DNA of 64,000 nt from Streptomyces canus. GTDB taxonomy: Bacteria; Actinomycetota; Actinomycetes; Streptomycetales; Streptomycetaceae. Below the pieces are notes generated by a model. That model did no database searches, was not told the DNA's origin, and was given only the letters and a program-made list of their open reading frames with translations. Positions within the stretch are counted from its first letter, which is position 1; every line of letters starts with the position of its first letter. The DNA lies in assembly GCF_030815415.1 (NCBI RefSeq), contig NZ_JAUSWW010000001.1, positions 10,416,001-10,480,000 on the forward strand. The letters run 5' to 3'. The position numbers and the translations under genes were made by a program. Shown here in pieces: positions 50,762 to 61,001 of the stretch.

Positions 50762-50889
50762 CGAACATACAGCCGCGGATTCCCGCAGAGATTTGATGGA
50801 GCGTCACTACCGCCTGTCCGACGCGGAGGCGTACGCGGCCTACTGATCTCTTCGGGGTCGGGTGCTGATCCCTGCGGTAGGCCGGTCGT

Positions 50890-51165
50890 ATGCGGTACGC
50901 GCAGGGCGGCGGGTTGACCGCCGAGCGGCGAGAGTTTCGTGAGCGGATCCGGTACCAGGCGGGCGAACAGTTCACGCGCGGCGAGAAGACCGCGGTGATC
51001 GCGAAGGATCTGCGGGTGAGCGAGCGGTCGGTGGAACGCTGGCGGCGTGCCTGGCGGGAGGGCGGGATGGACGCCCTCGCCACCGCTGGGCCGCCGAAAC
51101 TGCCCAAGCTCTCCGACGACCAGTTCGCCGAATTGGAGAAGGAGTTGGCCCTGGGGCCCGCCGAA
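50890..51165 (+). pseudogene. IS630-type transposase, N-terminal half
   Basis: MRYAQGGGLTAERREFRERI, YQAGEQFTRGEKTAVIAKDL and RVSERSVERWRRAWREGGMD, ending ELALGPAEAM: the HTH half of an IS630 transposase. At about 51165 it runs directly into a methylase gene. The matching C-terminal end is at 53260-53418. Confidence 0.75.
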
Positions 51166-53113
51166 GCTATGGCTCGACCAGCAGGGCAAGCTCCGCACTG
51201 TCGGCCCGCTCGACCGACTCCAGCAGCGTCTGGAAGCGCTCGGGACGGCCGGGCAGTCCGCAGAGGCCCTCGTCCTGGTCGGCCTGACACTCCTGACGGC
51301 GCCTGCCGAAGTGCCCACCCCTCGCCAACTTGCCGACGTCGTGCGTCTGCTGACTTCACCCCGTCACGCCGACGTGCTCTTGACGGACCTCCCGGTCGCA
51401 TGGTCACCAACGCACCGAGAGATCCTCGAGGTCTCGTGCTCGTTGAGCGACCAAGAGGACCGTGTTGGAATTCTGGAGCACCTTCACGCGCAATACGTGA
51501 CAGCCCGAGGCGCGGCCGGCCTCACCGATACGCCCGTGCCTGTCGTCAGCCTGATGCTGGATCTCGTCGGCCCCGCCGCCTCTGTCCTCGACGTCGCCTG
51601 CGGCACCGGCACATTCTTGCGCGCCGCCTTCGAAAGGGTGAACGCGGCAGGCGGCACGCCACAGCTTCTGGGGCTGGACGCCCGCCCCGAACACGTGCGC
51701 ATGGCGCTGCTGCGCCTGCTGGTCTTGCGGCAGCAGGCCAGGGCCGCTTCGGGCACCGGCGACGAACTGTGCCTGCGCGTCGGCGATCCGCTCCTTGAGG
51801 GCGCCTTCCCCGTCGACTACGTCGATGCCGTCGTCGGCAGTCCTCCCCACAGTCCCCGCGACTGGGGCCACGACCGCCTCGCCTTCGATCCCCGGTGGGC
51901 CTATGGAGGTCTGCCCCCGCGTAGCGAACCCGAACTTGCCTGGGTACAACACGTGTTGGCTCAGCTGAAGCCCGGCGGGAGGGCCGCCTTGCTCCTGCCG
52001 CCCGCAGTGGCTGCGCGTCCCGCGGGACGCCGCATCCGCAGCGAATTGGTCCGGCGCGGCGCCCTGCAGGCAGTCGTCGGGCTCCCCCCGACGGCGACCG
52101 TCGGCAGCGGCAATGGCGTGCATGTATGGCTTCTCCAACGTCCCTACGAGGACAGCACCCCACCTACAGGTGTGCTGTTCGTCAACGGCGACGACGTGCC
52201 TCTGGATGCGAACGTGCGCCCGAAGGTCCGTCTCGAGGCGCTGCGCCGCCACATCGCTCCGTTGTGGGACCGCTACCGTAAGGGACACGGACCCTTGGCC
52301 ACGGATGCAGACTTCGCCCGGGATGTGCCGCTGGCCGAGCTGCTCGACGAGGACGTTGACTTCACCCCCCGGCATCGCGTGCCGAACCCGTACTCCATTC
52401 CGTGCCCGCCCGACGACCTGCTCAAGATGCCAGCGGTCGTGAAGGCTCAACTCAATTCCCTCCGAAATACGTTGCCAGAACTTGCCCCCGCCCAGGCGCC
52501 TACGGCGTCTGGCGGTCCCACTGCGACGCTGGGCGAACTCTCTCGGACCGGGGCGCTGAGCCTGCACCGCCATGCGGCCCGCGCCGCACACCGCGATGCC
52601 CCCGACCCTGATCGGCACGAACCGGCGCTGACGAGCCAGGACGTCATCGCCGGCCGACCCGCCAGCGGTTCAGTTCCCGTCAGCCCCGACGACGACCCGG
52701 CGGCCCGGGTACGGGCCCACGACATCCTCATCCCAGCAATCGCCCAAACCTTGGTCGCCCGGGTCGCGACGGATGAGCAGATCGGAGCCCGGCTGGGGCC
52801 GGGCGTGCACGCCGTGCGCGTGGATCTGGACTTCCTCGACCCGTGGTTCGCGGCCGGCGCTCTCACACGCTCCGAGAACGCCACGAAGGCAGCCCGAACG
52901 TCCACCGGAACAAGCGGAGCCCTCCGCATCGATGTGAAACGGCTGCGTCTGCCCGTGTTGGCAATCGAGGAACAACGACGCCGGAGCGAAACCCTGCGTC
53001 GTCTTACCGAGTGGGATGCGGCGTTGTCCCGGCTTGCCGAGGCAGGACATGAAGCCGTTCGGGCCCTGACCAGCGCCCTGGTTGACGGGGCGCTCGACGC
53101 GTTGGACAAATAA
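51047..53113 (+). CDS. N6-adenine DNA methylase-type protein, 5'-truncated, altered motif IV
   Basis: 688 codons from ATG 51047, but the first 40 are a shifted reading of the IS630 fragment; methylase sequence begins near WLDQQGKLRTVGPL. The SAM-binding motif VLDVACGTGTFLRAAFERVN is present. The catalytic motif expected as NPPF/Y reads SPPH in VVGSPPHSPRDWGHDRLAFD, so methyl transfer is doubtful. Then YGGLPPRSEPELAWVQHVLA, LKPGGRAALLLPPAVAARPA and an HsdS-like tail (FLDPWFAAGALTRSENATKA; LPVLAIEEQRRRSETLRRL). Intact relatives in Streptomyces start with an HTH domain, absent here. Probably non-functional as an enzyme. Confidence 0.78.
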   Translation: MPGGRAGWTPSPPLGRRNCPSSPTTSSPNWRRSWPWGPPKLWLDQQGKLRTVGPLDRLQQRLEALGTAGQSAEALVLVGLTLLTAPAEVPTPRQLADVVRLLTSPRHADVLLTDLPVAWSPTHREILEVSCSLSDQEDRVGILEHLHAQYVTARGAAGLTDTPVPVVSLMLDLVGPAASVLDVACGTGTFLRAAFERVNAAGGTPQLLGLDARPEHVRMALLRLLVLRQQARAASGTGDELCLRVGDPLLEGAFPVDYVDAVVGSPPHSPRDWGHDRLAFDPRWAYGGLPPRSEPELAWVQHVLAQLKPGGRAALLLPPAVAARPAGRRIRSELVRRGALQAVVGLPPTATVGSGNGVHVWLLQRPYEDSTPPTGVLFVNGDDVPLDANVRPKVRLEALRRHIAPLWDRYRKGHGPLATDADFARDVPLAELLDEDVDFTPRHRVPNPYSIPCPPDDLLKMPAVVKAQLNSLRNTLPELAPAQAPTASGGPTATLGELSRTGALSLHRHAARAAHRDAPDPDRHEPALTSQDVIAGRPASGSVPVSPDDDPAARVRAHDILIPAIAQTLVARVATDEQIGARLGPGVHAVRVDLDFLDPWFAAGALTRSENATKAARTSTGTSGALRIDVKRLRLPVLAIEEQRRRSETLRRLTEWDAALSRLAEAGHEAVRALTSALVDGALDALDK

Positions 53114-53259
53114 ATCGGACGCAGTAGCCGTGAAGAACGGATCCGGGAAGTCGTTCCTCGCCTCACCGGAGGGTGCCTCTATGTCCTTCGTCAAGGCACG
53201 CCTGTCGGGCTTTGGGTGATTCTGTCTTGCTGGGGTCATGCGGCTTACGGCGCGGCCCG

Positions 53260-53418
53260 CTGGTCAACACCGCCTTCACCGACGACGGGCATCTCGAACG
53301 CACCCTGCGCCGGGGCCTGCGCCAAATCCAGCTCCGGCCCGATCTCATCGACGGCTGCCTCGCTGGCACCGGACTCACCCTCACCCACTACCCGACAACA
53401 ATTCGGCGAGACCAGTAA
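53260..53418 (+). pseudogene. IS630-type transposase, C-terminal end
   Basis: NTAFTDDGHLERTLRRGLRQ, IQLRPDLIDGCLAGTGLTLT: the C-terminus of an IS630 transposase in the same orientation as the N-terminal half at 50890. Bases 53114-53259 contain an IS110-like end (GGGTGCCTCTATGTCCTTCG at 53171). Confidence 0.68.
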
Positions 53419-53521
53419 CGGGCCGACTGCCGCTCCGAGGACTGCGGCTGCCCCTGAATCCATGATCAGAGTGTTGTGGAGTCAGGCCATCCTCCGCACG
53501 CAGATGTTCTCGTACCGCGGG

Positions 53522-54823
53522 CTACGGCGCTGGCGTGTCACTCGTCGGCGGCAGCGCGGACCAGACCTCTCTCAGTAGCGTCTCGTAATGCTCCCCGTAA
53601 GTGACCACGCCGGCGTACACCGCGTCGAGTGCGGCCCGCAGCGGGTCCGCCTGCGCGGCTCCCGTCACCGCGGGAAGCGCCATGTGCGGCTGGGACATCC
53701 GCCAGGACGGGTCGGGCCCACCTATGGTGACGGCCATCCTGAACGATGCGGTCCCGGACCTGCGCCGCGGCTCTCGCTGCGGGCTCGACCACTCCACGGC
53801 GGCGGCCGCGGGGCCGACCACCTGCGGTGCCTCCCAGACCGTCACCCCCGGCTGTGCGGCGGGTGGCTGGAACGGGGGCCGCTCGGGCGGGACGGCCTCG
53901 CCCACGGTCCGGTCCGGGGCGTGCGGGTCGTCGGCCAGGGCCTGCCACATGCGATCCCAGTCGTCGAAAGGTGGCGGCAGGGGGCGCCTGTCCGCCAGCG
54001 CGGTTAGAGCGTCAGTGACCCAGCCGAGGGCGATGAGCCCCGACTGCTCGCACGCTCGCCGGGCCGCCAACAGGGCCACAGCGCGCTGTACTTCGGGGCC
54101 GGCCGCGTCGATCGCGTGCACCAGGGCCGGATCGAAGCGCACCAGCCCGCGGACGTTGCCCAGGACTTCACGCAGGGCCTGGCTGGGCAGCTGTCCGCCC
54201 CACTCCCAGCGTTCCAGGGCGAGCCGGTGCTCCCGCTTGGCCTGCTCCCTTTCGAGCCGCTCGCGGCGCTCGGCCTCGGCGCGCTCCTCGGGGGTGGGCG
54301 CAGGCGGTTGCCCGGCCGCGTAGGTGTGCCAGTAGGCGGCGATCTCCGACGTCTGCTTGAGCACGCGGTCGGTCTGCGGCGGGGCGGGCCAGAACTGCAG
54401 GAGATAGCAGTCCAGTTGCGGCTCGTCGTCCAGCCGGGTGTCCTTCCTGTTTGCCTCGTCCATGCGCTTCGCGCAGTACCGCACCCGGTAGTCGGTCTCC
54501 TCCAGGTCCAGCCCCCAGACGGCTTCGCCCGCCCACTGCACCAGTCGGCTGTCCGAGGAGACGGGTTGGAAGGACACCTCCACCACGTCCTCCCACTGCG
54601 GGTCCAACGCGGGCGGCTCCTCGTGGACCTCGACGGTGAAACCGACGTCCCCCGTGTGCAGCCCGGTCGACAGCCACAGTGCCCCCGGGATCGCAGCGCC
54701 GCACAGTCCGGCGCGCTGTCCGGCGAACGCCTCGGCGAGATCCGGGCCGAAGCTCTCCGGGTCGCTCTCGACGTAGATCTGCCCGTAGTGAACGAACACT
54801 TCGCCCTCGACCGGCCTGCGCAT
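53522..54823 (-). CDS. Hypothetical soluble protein
   Basis: 433 aa. N-terminal half: VHYGQIYVESDPESFGPDLA, GALWLSTGLHTGDVGFTVEV, a double-psi-like beta region. Then a charged coiled coil (ERAEAERRERLEREQAKREH), followed by helices (LVHAIDAAGPEVQRAVALLA) and a Pro-rich tail. The pattern is common in Streptomyces proteins of unknown function. No catalytic motif or TM. Stands alone. Confidence 0.78.
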   Translation of the reverse strand: MRRPVEGEVFVHYGQIYVESDPESFGPDLAEAFAGQRAGLCGAAIPGALWLSTGLHTGDVGFTVEVHEEPPALDPQWEDVVEVSFQPVSSDSRLVQWAGEAVWGLDLEETDYRVRYCAKRMDEANRKDTRLDDEPQLDCYLLQFWPAPPQTDRVLKQTSEIAAYWHTYAAGQPPAPTPEERAEAERRERLEREQAKREHRLALERWEWGGQLPSQALREVLGNVRGLVRFDPALVHAIDAAGPEVQRAVALLAARRACEQSGLIALGWVTDALTALADRRPLPPPFDDWDRMWQALADDPHAPDRTVGEAVPPERPPFQPPAAQPGVTVWEAPQVVGPAAAAVEWSSPQREPRRRSGTASFRMAVTIGGPDPSWRMSQPHMALPAVTGAAQADPLRAALDAVYAGVVTYGEHYETLLREVWSALPPTSDTPAP

Positions 54824-55093
54824 CGCTGCCTCCCGTTGGATGTGCCACCACCCTACGAACGGCCACTGACAACGCCCTCCGTCGCCCGTGCCAGATTCAC
54901 GGACGAGCAGGCTTCACCCTTCTTCGCCACCGCATGCTCCTCGGATAGTGGCACGCTCCGTCACCGTCGAACGTGAGACAGGGTCGAACATTTTACAGTC
55001 CCGGAAAGCTCTGCAACGCCAGTGCGTGGGGCGGTGCTCCGGGCGAAGATGGTCCAAGAGCGGATCTCATGACACTGGTGGGAGACCTGGCGG

Positions 55094-55324
55094 GTGCAGG
55101 ACGAGCGGAAGCAACGTGCATCAGGGCACGGCGTGGTGGGGGAGTGCCGGATAGGGCAGCCGATTGCGCAGTGCAGTCCTCATGACCTCGAGGTGCATCC
55201 GGCCGGTGTGCTGCCTCATCCCGTTGAGAGTCATAGCGCGCTCGAGGGTCTCCTCCCGGGTTATGTGGTGCGCGACCATGACCGAGTGCTGGCGCAGGTG
55301 GTACGCGAGGCCGGGCAGGGGGGG
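55094..55324 (+). pseudogene. N-terminal piece of the second HTH/P-loop ATPase gene
   Basis: DLEVHPAGVLPHPVESHSAL, EGLLPGYVVRDHDRVLAQVV and REAGQGG align with LEVHPAGSTANGQEAGALED, RILPGYVHREHDCVLAAAV, QEATEGH of the left-end ATPase (1-1433), just before its P-loop. It stops at a run of seven G where IS110 sequence begins, and resumes at 58088. The HTH region upstream (54824-55093) is no longer recognisable. Confidence 0.72.
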
Positions 55325-55341
55325 TGCCTCTATGTCTTTCG

Positions 55342-56541
55342 TCAAGCGAGGCGTGGGGTTCGGGGTTCGTAGAAGGTGCCGTCGCGGAGCATCGCGAAGA
55401 GCACGTTGATGCGTTGGCGGGCGAGGCGGAGGAGGGCCTGGGTGTGGGTCTTTCCTCGGGCTCGGCATTTGTCGTAGTAGGTGCGGGCGGGGTCGTGCAG
55501 GGCGGCGAACGCGGACAGGAACATTGCGCGTTTGAGCTGGCGGTTGCCGCCGCGTGGGGCGTGTTCGCCGTGGATCGAGGTTCCCGAGGACTTCGTGGTC
55601 GGGGCGAGGCCGGCGTAGGAGGCGAGGTGGGCGGCGGTGGGGAAGCTGGTGCCGTCGCCGACGGTGACCAGCAAGGTGGCGGCGGTCCTGACCGCGATCC
55701 CCGGCATCAAGGTCAGGACTTTCGAAAGAGGGTGTGCCTCCAGCAGGGCGCTGATCTGGGCTTCTGTGGCCCGGCGTTGTTCGTGGACAGCGCTGAGCGA
55801 GCGGGCCAGGGAGGGGATCACGATGTCGAGGGTGCCGGTGCCCGGGACGACGACGGTCTGTTCATCGAGGGCGTCGAAGACCTCGTCGATCAGCCGGGCG
55901 GCCATGCGCGGGGCCTTGGGCCGGATGACGTCAACGAGTTTGCGGCGTCCGGCCTTTCGCAAGCTGGCCGGGGATCCGTAGCGTTCCAGCAGCCAGGTCA
56001 CGGCCTGGTGGTCCAGGCGTGGCCCGAGGACGCGCTCCAGCGACGGGTGGAACTGGGTGAGCAGGCCGCGGATCCGGTTGGAGGTGCGGGTGGCCTCGGC
56101 CGCCAGGTCCTGGTCGAAGCCCACCAGCACGGTCAGTTCGGCGGTGATCTCATCGGTCAGTTCCAGCGAACGCAGGGTGCGCGGCATCGTCCGGGCGGCA
56201 TCCGCGATCACCGCGGCATCCTTCGCGTCGGTCTTCGCCTCGCCGGGGTAGAGGTCGGCGATCCGCCGCATCGCGAGTCCGGGCAGGTAGGCGACCTTGC
56301 AGCCGGCGTCCCGGGCGACCGTCAAGGGCAGGGCTCCGATCGAGGCGGGCTGATCGACGATCACCAGCACGGTGCCGAACTTCGCGGTGAGCTTGTCGAA
56401 GACGGCCCGCAGCTTCGGCTCGCTGTTGGGCAGCTGCTTGTCGAAGACTTTCTTCCCGGCCGGGGTGAGTCCGTGCCCGTGATGGTTCGTCTTGCCGACG
56501 TCCAGGCCGAGGAAGACGCCTATCTCGTCGCTGTCGTACAA
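55342..56541 (-). CDS. IS110-family transposase (first)
   Basis: 399 aa from TTG 56541, which has GGGAGGA just upstream and gives the usual start (LYDSDEIGVFLGLDVGKTNH). DEDD residues: FLGLDVGK (D), VIVDQPASIGAL (D in place of the usual E/D), EAKTDAKDAAVIADAAR (two D). The C-terminal Tnp20 domain has TLMPGIAVRTAATLLVTVGD and LASYAGLAPTTKSSGTSIHG with the Ser nucleophile region. Apparently intact. Confidence 0.88.
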   Translation of the reverse strand: MYDSDEIGVFLGLDVGKTNHHGHGLTPAGKKVFDKQLPNSEPKLRAVFDKLTAKFGTVLVIVDQPASIGALPLTVARDAGCKVAYLPGLAMRRIADLYPGEAKTDAKDAAVIADAARTMPRTLRSLELTDEITAELTVLVGFDQDLAAEATRTSNRIRGLLTQFHPSLERVLGPRLDHQAVTWLLERYGSPASLRKAGRRKLVDVIRPKAPRMAARLIDEVFDALDEQTVVVPGTGTLDIVIPSLARSLSAVHEQRRATEAQISALLEAHPLSKVLTLMPGIAVRTAATLLVTVGDGTSFPTAAHLASYAGLAPTTKSSGTSIHGEHAPRGGNRQLKRAMFLSAFAALHDPARTYYDKCRARGKTHTQALLRLARQRINVLFAMLRDGTFYEPRTPRLA

Positions 56542-56902
56542 GCCGTCCTCCCGAACGGATGTCGTGCGTGCTGGCCGGGGCGTTGGCGTCGTGCGCGCAT
56601 CCACGTTATGCAGACCTGCCGCCCGTACGCGGCCGGGCGTTGCGCTCGGCCGGGCGGTAGTCGGACCTCTGACTTGTTGAATCAGACCCAGACGCACGGT
56701 CTGCAGCCGTAGCGTCCAGGGTGCCGACCGGCACGGGCTCGCGTGACCTCATGCCGCCCCAACTCGGGCTGGCTCATGATGAGTTTGCCGCCGCCGGCCG
56801 GCACCCGCGCGGTGTGGCTCGACAGAGGCGTGACCAACGGACGCTGAGACTTCAAGTCAGAGTGCCCACCGCACCCCTCCCATCCCGCTCGACCTGGGCA
56901 AG

Positions 56903-57943
56903 GTGCACGTGATCACTATCGGTATCGATCCCCACAAGTCGTCCCACACCGCTGTCGCCGTCGACGCCGCAGGACACCAGCTCGCCCAGCGGCGCTTCGT
57001 CGTCAACGCAGGGACCGTCCGGCAGCTGACGCGCTGGTGCGAGCGGTGGCCCGAGCGCCGCTTCGCCGTCGAAGGCGCCAAGGGACTTGGCCGCAGCCTC
57101 GCCCAGCAGCTGGCCTCCGCTGGCGAGCACGTGGTGGACGTGCCCTCCACCCTCTCCGCCCGGGCCCGGCTCCTGGCCACCGGCGGGGACCGCAAGACCG
57201 ATGCAGCCGACGCCCTGCATGTCGCCCAGGTCGCCCTCTTCCGGCACGACCTGCGCAAGGTCGAACCGGAAGACCAGTCGACGACTCTGCGGCTGCTGAC
57301 CGAGCGGCACGACGACCTGGTCAACGAACGAACCCGCATCATCAACCGCCTCCACGCAGTGCTGCGAGACCTGCTGCCCGGCGGTGCCCCCACCCGCCTG
57401 TCTGCGGAGAAGGCCGCCGCCCTCATGAAGGCCATCCGTCCAGCCACCGCTACCGACTGCTGCCGCCGCGACCTCGCGCGAGACCTCCTTGCCGACCTGC
57501 GACGCGTCGACCGGCAAGTCCGTGACAACGAAGCCCAGATGCGCGACGCTCTGGCCGCCGCCCGCACCGCGCTGACCGCGCTACCCGGCCTGGGAACCGT
57601 GCTCGCCGCCAAGCTCCTCGGACACGTCGGCGACGTCACACGCTTCCCCACCGAGCACCACTTCGCCAGCTACACCGGCACAGCACCCCTGGACGCCTCC
57701 AGCGGCAAGAACACCCGCCACCGCCTCAACACCGGGGGCAACCGCGCGCTGAACTGCGTGTTGCACATCATCGCGGTCTGCCAGATACGCGACGGCGGCC
57801 GAGGTCAGGACTACTATTTGCGGAAAATCGCCGAAGGCAAGACGCCTGCGGAGGCCCGCAGGGCCCTCAAACGACGCCTGTCGAACGTCGTCTACCGCAC
57901 CCTCAAACGCGACCACCACAGGACTCACCCTGCGGCCGCTTGA
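56903..57943 (+). CDS. IS110-family transposase (second)
   Basis: 346 aa. ITIGIDPHKSSHTAVAVDAA (D), RFAVEGAKGLGRSLAQQLAS (E), GGDRKTDAADALHVAQVALF (DxxD), then LTALPGLGTVLAAKLLGHVG and FASYTGTAPLDASSGKNTRH. A different IS110 subgroup from its neighbour, convergent on the opposite strand. Intact. Confidence 0.9.
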   Translation: MHVITIGIDPHKSSHTAVAVDAAGHQLAQRRFVVNAGTVRQLTRWCERWPERRFAVEGAKGLGRSLAQQLASAGEHVVDVPSTLSARARLLATGGDRKTDAADALHVAQVALFRHDLRKVEPEDQSTTLRLLTERHDDLVNERTRIINRLHAVLRDLLPGGAPTRLSAEKAAALMKAIRPATATDCCRRDLARDLLADLRRVDRQVRDNEAQMRDALAAARTALTALPGLGTVLAAKLLGHVGDVTRFPTEHHFASYTGTAPLDASSGKNTRHRLNTGGNRALNCVLHIIAVCQIRDGGRGQDYYLRKIAEGKTPAEARRALKRRLSNVVYRTLKRDHHRTHPAAA

Positions 57944-58087
57944 CACACAGAGGCACTCATCAGCGTCTCCAACGGCGCCTCTCGGGCCCGGTGACACCAC
58001 CCCCCAGGTCATCGGTTCGACAGGGGGGAACAGCCATGCCGGGCCCGGAGGCCAGCGGTCCCATTGCGGAACCGCGAAGAAGATAAC

Positions 58088-60248
58088 GGGGGGGCAGTCG
58101 GCTGGTGGTGCTGGTCGGTTCGTCGTCGACCGGGAAGACCCGGGCGTGCTGGGAAGCTGTGCGGCCGCTGGAGAAGGCGGGTTGGTGGCTGTGGCATCCC
58201 TACCCCGACCCGCGCCGAGGCAGCGCTCGCGGACCTTTCTTCCGTTACGCCGAACACCGTGGTGTGGCTGAACGAGGCCCATCACTACCTCGGCGACCCG
58301 CGTCTGGGTGAGCAGATCGGCGCCGCGCTGCATGGCCTGTTGACCGGCGGCCACGGCCCGGTGCTGGTCCTGGCCACTCTGTGGCCCGAGTACGCTCGGC
58401 AGTTCATGGCCCTGCCCCGGCCGGGCGAGCCTGATCCGCACAGCCGGGTACGTGAACTACTGGCCGGCCGCACACTGGCGGTGCCGGAGGCATTCGACGC
58501 CCAGGCGCTACGTTCGGCTGCCATGCTGGCAGAGCAGGGAGACGGGCTGCTCGCCGATGCACTCACCCGGGCTGCCACCACCGGCCGCATCGCCCAGGAC
58601 CTGGCCGGGGCACCGGAGTTGCTGCGCCGCTACCGACACGCCTCCCCGGCCGCCATGGCGCTCCTGCATGCCGCCATGGACGCGCGGCGTCTGGGAGCAG
58701 GCCCATCGCTGCCGCAGGCGTACCTGGCCGACGCCGCCGTCGACTACCTCGACGACATCGACGACGCCCAACTCGACCGGGACTGGGTCGAGTCGGCATT
58801 CGCCGAGCTCACCCAGCCGGTCCACGGCAAGCAGGCTCCCCTGCGGCGAATCACCCCTCGCCCTCACCACCTGGCCGCGAGCCCGCCCGCCAGCGGCCAC
58901 GCGCCTCTGCCGCCTCCGCTCTTCCAGCTCGTCGACTACCTTGAGCAACACGGCAGAACAACGAGGCACCGTCTGTGTCCCGCCCGCCTCGTTCTGGAAC
59001 TCCGCCCTGCAGCACCTCTCGCACCCGGACGACCTTTACAACCTGGCCCGGGCCGCCCGCGCCAGGCACCGCCTGCCTTGGGCCAGCCAGCTGCACCAGC
59101 GAGCCGCTGACAACGGCCATGTCCAGGCGCTGCTGGCCCAGGCGACCCAGTGCCTGCAGGACGCTGACCTGGATGGCGCTATGGCCTGGTACCGGCGGGC
59201 CGCCGACGCCGGCCACACCAGGGCGCTGGCTCTGCTGGCGGAAGTCCATGAGCAGGCCGCCGAGCCCGACATGGCCGAAACCCTGGCCTGGCAGGCAGCC
59301 GATGCCGGCCACCCGCGCGCGCTGTCCAGGATCGCTGTGCTGCGGGAACGCGCCGCAAACCGTGCCGGGGCGCAGGCACTGGCCTTGCGGTCCGCCGATG
59401 CCGGCCACGGCCAACCCCTGCTCAAGCTGGCTCTGCTGCGCGAGAGCCTCGGGCTGCACCAGGATGCCGAAGCCATCGCAGCCCTCGCCGCCGAACGGGG
59501 ACACCCGCAGGTCCGTGCGGTGCTGGCAGGAGTACGCGAGGCGAACGGCGACCTCGATAGCGCAGCCGCCCTGTACCGGCAGGCCGCCGACACCGGTCAC
59601 ACCTACGCTCTCGTCTGTCTGGCCGTACTGCGCGAGGAGGCCCACGACCCGGCCGGTGCCGACGCGTTGGCTCTTGAGGCCGCCGAGGCCGGGCACACCC
59701 GGGCCGTGTCCCTGCTGGCCGGGCTGCGCGCCGAGGCCGGTGACCGGGCGGGCGCCGAGGCCTTGTGCCGCACAGCCGCCGACACAGGCCACGTCCCCGC
59801 GCTGCTCGCGCTGGCCGGACTACGGGAACAGGCTGGCGACCTCGACCGGGCCGAGGCCCTGTACCGGCAAGCCGCCGACACCGGCCACGTCCGCGCGCTC
59901 ATGTCCTTGGCCCTGATGCGCGAGAGGGCCGACCACACCGCGAGTGCTCACGCCCTCTACCGACGAGCCGCCGACGCCGGTCACACCCCCGCCCTCACCG
60001 CGCTGGCCATGCTGCTTGAGAAGCACGGCGAGCCAGCCGAGGCCGAAGCCATCGCCTGGCAAGCCGTCGAAGCGGGCCAACACCAGGCCCTCGTCCACCT
60101 CATCGTCTTACGCCGCCGCGCCGGCCACGAGACGGCCGCCAACTCCTTGGCCCGCCAGGTGATCGATGCCGGCTACACCCTGCGGGCCGCTGCCCCCCGC
60201 ACACCCCTGCACCCTCATGCTCCTGGCCCTGGCCTCGCACCGCCCTGA
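58088..60248 (+). pseudogene. P-loop ATPase/Sel1-repeat gene, rest of the second copy
   Basis: SRLVVLVGSSSTGKTRACWE (P-loop) continues after a frame change near 58202 as TRAEAALADLSSVTPNTVVW, LNEAHHYLGDPRLGEQIGAA and LWPEYARQFMALP, parallel to the left copy. A second frame change near 58965 leads to VPPASFWNSALQHLSHPDDL and about ten 33-36-residue Sel1-like repeats (AMAWYRRAADAGHTRALALL; AEALYRQAADTGHVRALMSL) to 60248. With the IS110 insertion upstream and two indels this copy is dead, but it reveals the C-terminal architecture of the left-end gene. Confidence 0.8.
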
Positions 60249-60369
60249 CCACAGATCCCGGCCGTCCGTGACTGCGCCAGAGTCGGACCCCACGCGCCGC
60301 CGAAGCCCGCACCCCGTCCTGCTCCTCGCCCTGGCAGCCGGACCGCGAACCGCTTGACGACGCTGATGG

Positions 60370-60945
60370 TCACGGTGCGGCGAGAGCGGTACGCGCAGTG
60401 CCGAGGAACTCGGCGTGCGCATCCTGATACCGGCCAGGTGACACGCTCGCCTCCAACGAGCCCTCCAGCGTCTGAGCCGCTGTACTGACCGCGTCCGGGC
60501 CCTCAAGACGGACGAGCGTGAGCGCCTCCGCCACAGCCGTCAAGGACACGCGGTAACGGTCACGGCAGCCGGTCGCCTGCGCGGTGCCCAGGGCCTGCTG
60601 CCACTCCAGACGACACTGATACGAGGCGTCGGCAGCGGCCAGGAACGTCGCATAGGCCGCACGTCGTACCTCACGCTGAGCCGCAAGACGCTGGCCCGCC
60701 AGTGTCTGGCGGGCCACATCGAGCTGGGCCTCGGCCTGCAACCGTCCGGCCTCCCACGCAGCGTCTGCCTGACGACGTCCCGCCTCCCACGCGGCATCCG
60801 CCTGCCGCGCCGCGGCATCCACTGTGCTCTGAGCCTGCCTGCGAGCAGCTGCCAGCGTGAAGCAGCCCGTCACTCCGCCACCGGCCAATGCCCCGGCCAC
60901 CGCAGAACCAGCAGCGATCCACGCCGTCATCACCGCGTCCGACAC
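60370..60945 (-). CDS. TM-anchored coiled-coil protein, right copy
   Basis: 191 aa from GTG 60945, preceded by GGGGAG. VSDAVMTAWIAAGSAVAGAL is the TM helix, followed by three RQADAAWEAGR-type 11-residue units, then AAQREVRRAAYATFLAAADA and a C-terminal helical domain. It is close to the protein at 1900-2508 (one repeat unit fewer) and intact, although its neighbour ATPase gene is broken. Here it converges on the ATPase gene, whereas the left pair diverges. Confidence 0.82.
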   Translation of the reverse strand: MSDAVMTAWIAAGSAVAGALAGGGVTGCFTLAAARRQAQSTVDAAARQADAAWEAGRRQADAAWEAGRLQAEAQLDVARQTLAGQRLAAQREVRRAAYATFLAAADASYQCRLEWQQALGTAQATGCRDRYRVSLTAVAEALTLVRLEGPDAVSTAAQTLEGSLEASVSPGRYQDAHAEFLGTARTALAAP

Positions 60946-61001
60946 ACCGCTCCCCACCACTCGACTCGGCCTGCTCACTGCAACAATGAAATCTGCCAAC
61001 C

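Larger units (their letters stand above)
55322..58090. mobile_element. Double IS110-family insertion in the ATPase gene
   Basis: The ATPase coding sequence breaks at G7 (55318-55324) and continues at G7 (58088-58094) with no residues lost (EAGQGG-SRLVVLVG against EATEGH-SRMVVLVG on the left). Between lie two IS110 transposases. Next to each transposase 3' end is a related terminus: GTGCCTCTATGTCTTTCGTCAAG at 55324 and CTTGACACACAGAGGCAC at 57939. Whether one element inserted into another is unresolved. Confidence 0.65.

Noticed and set aside
51404..52618. A 404-codon minus-strand open frame
   Set aside because: Antisense of the methylase; the plus strand carries the SAM-binding motif.
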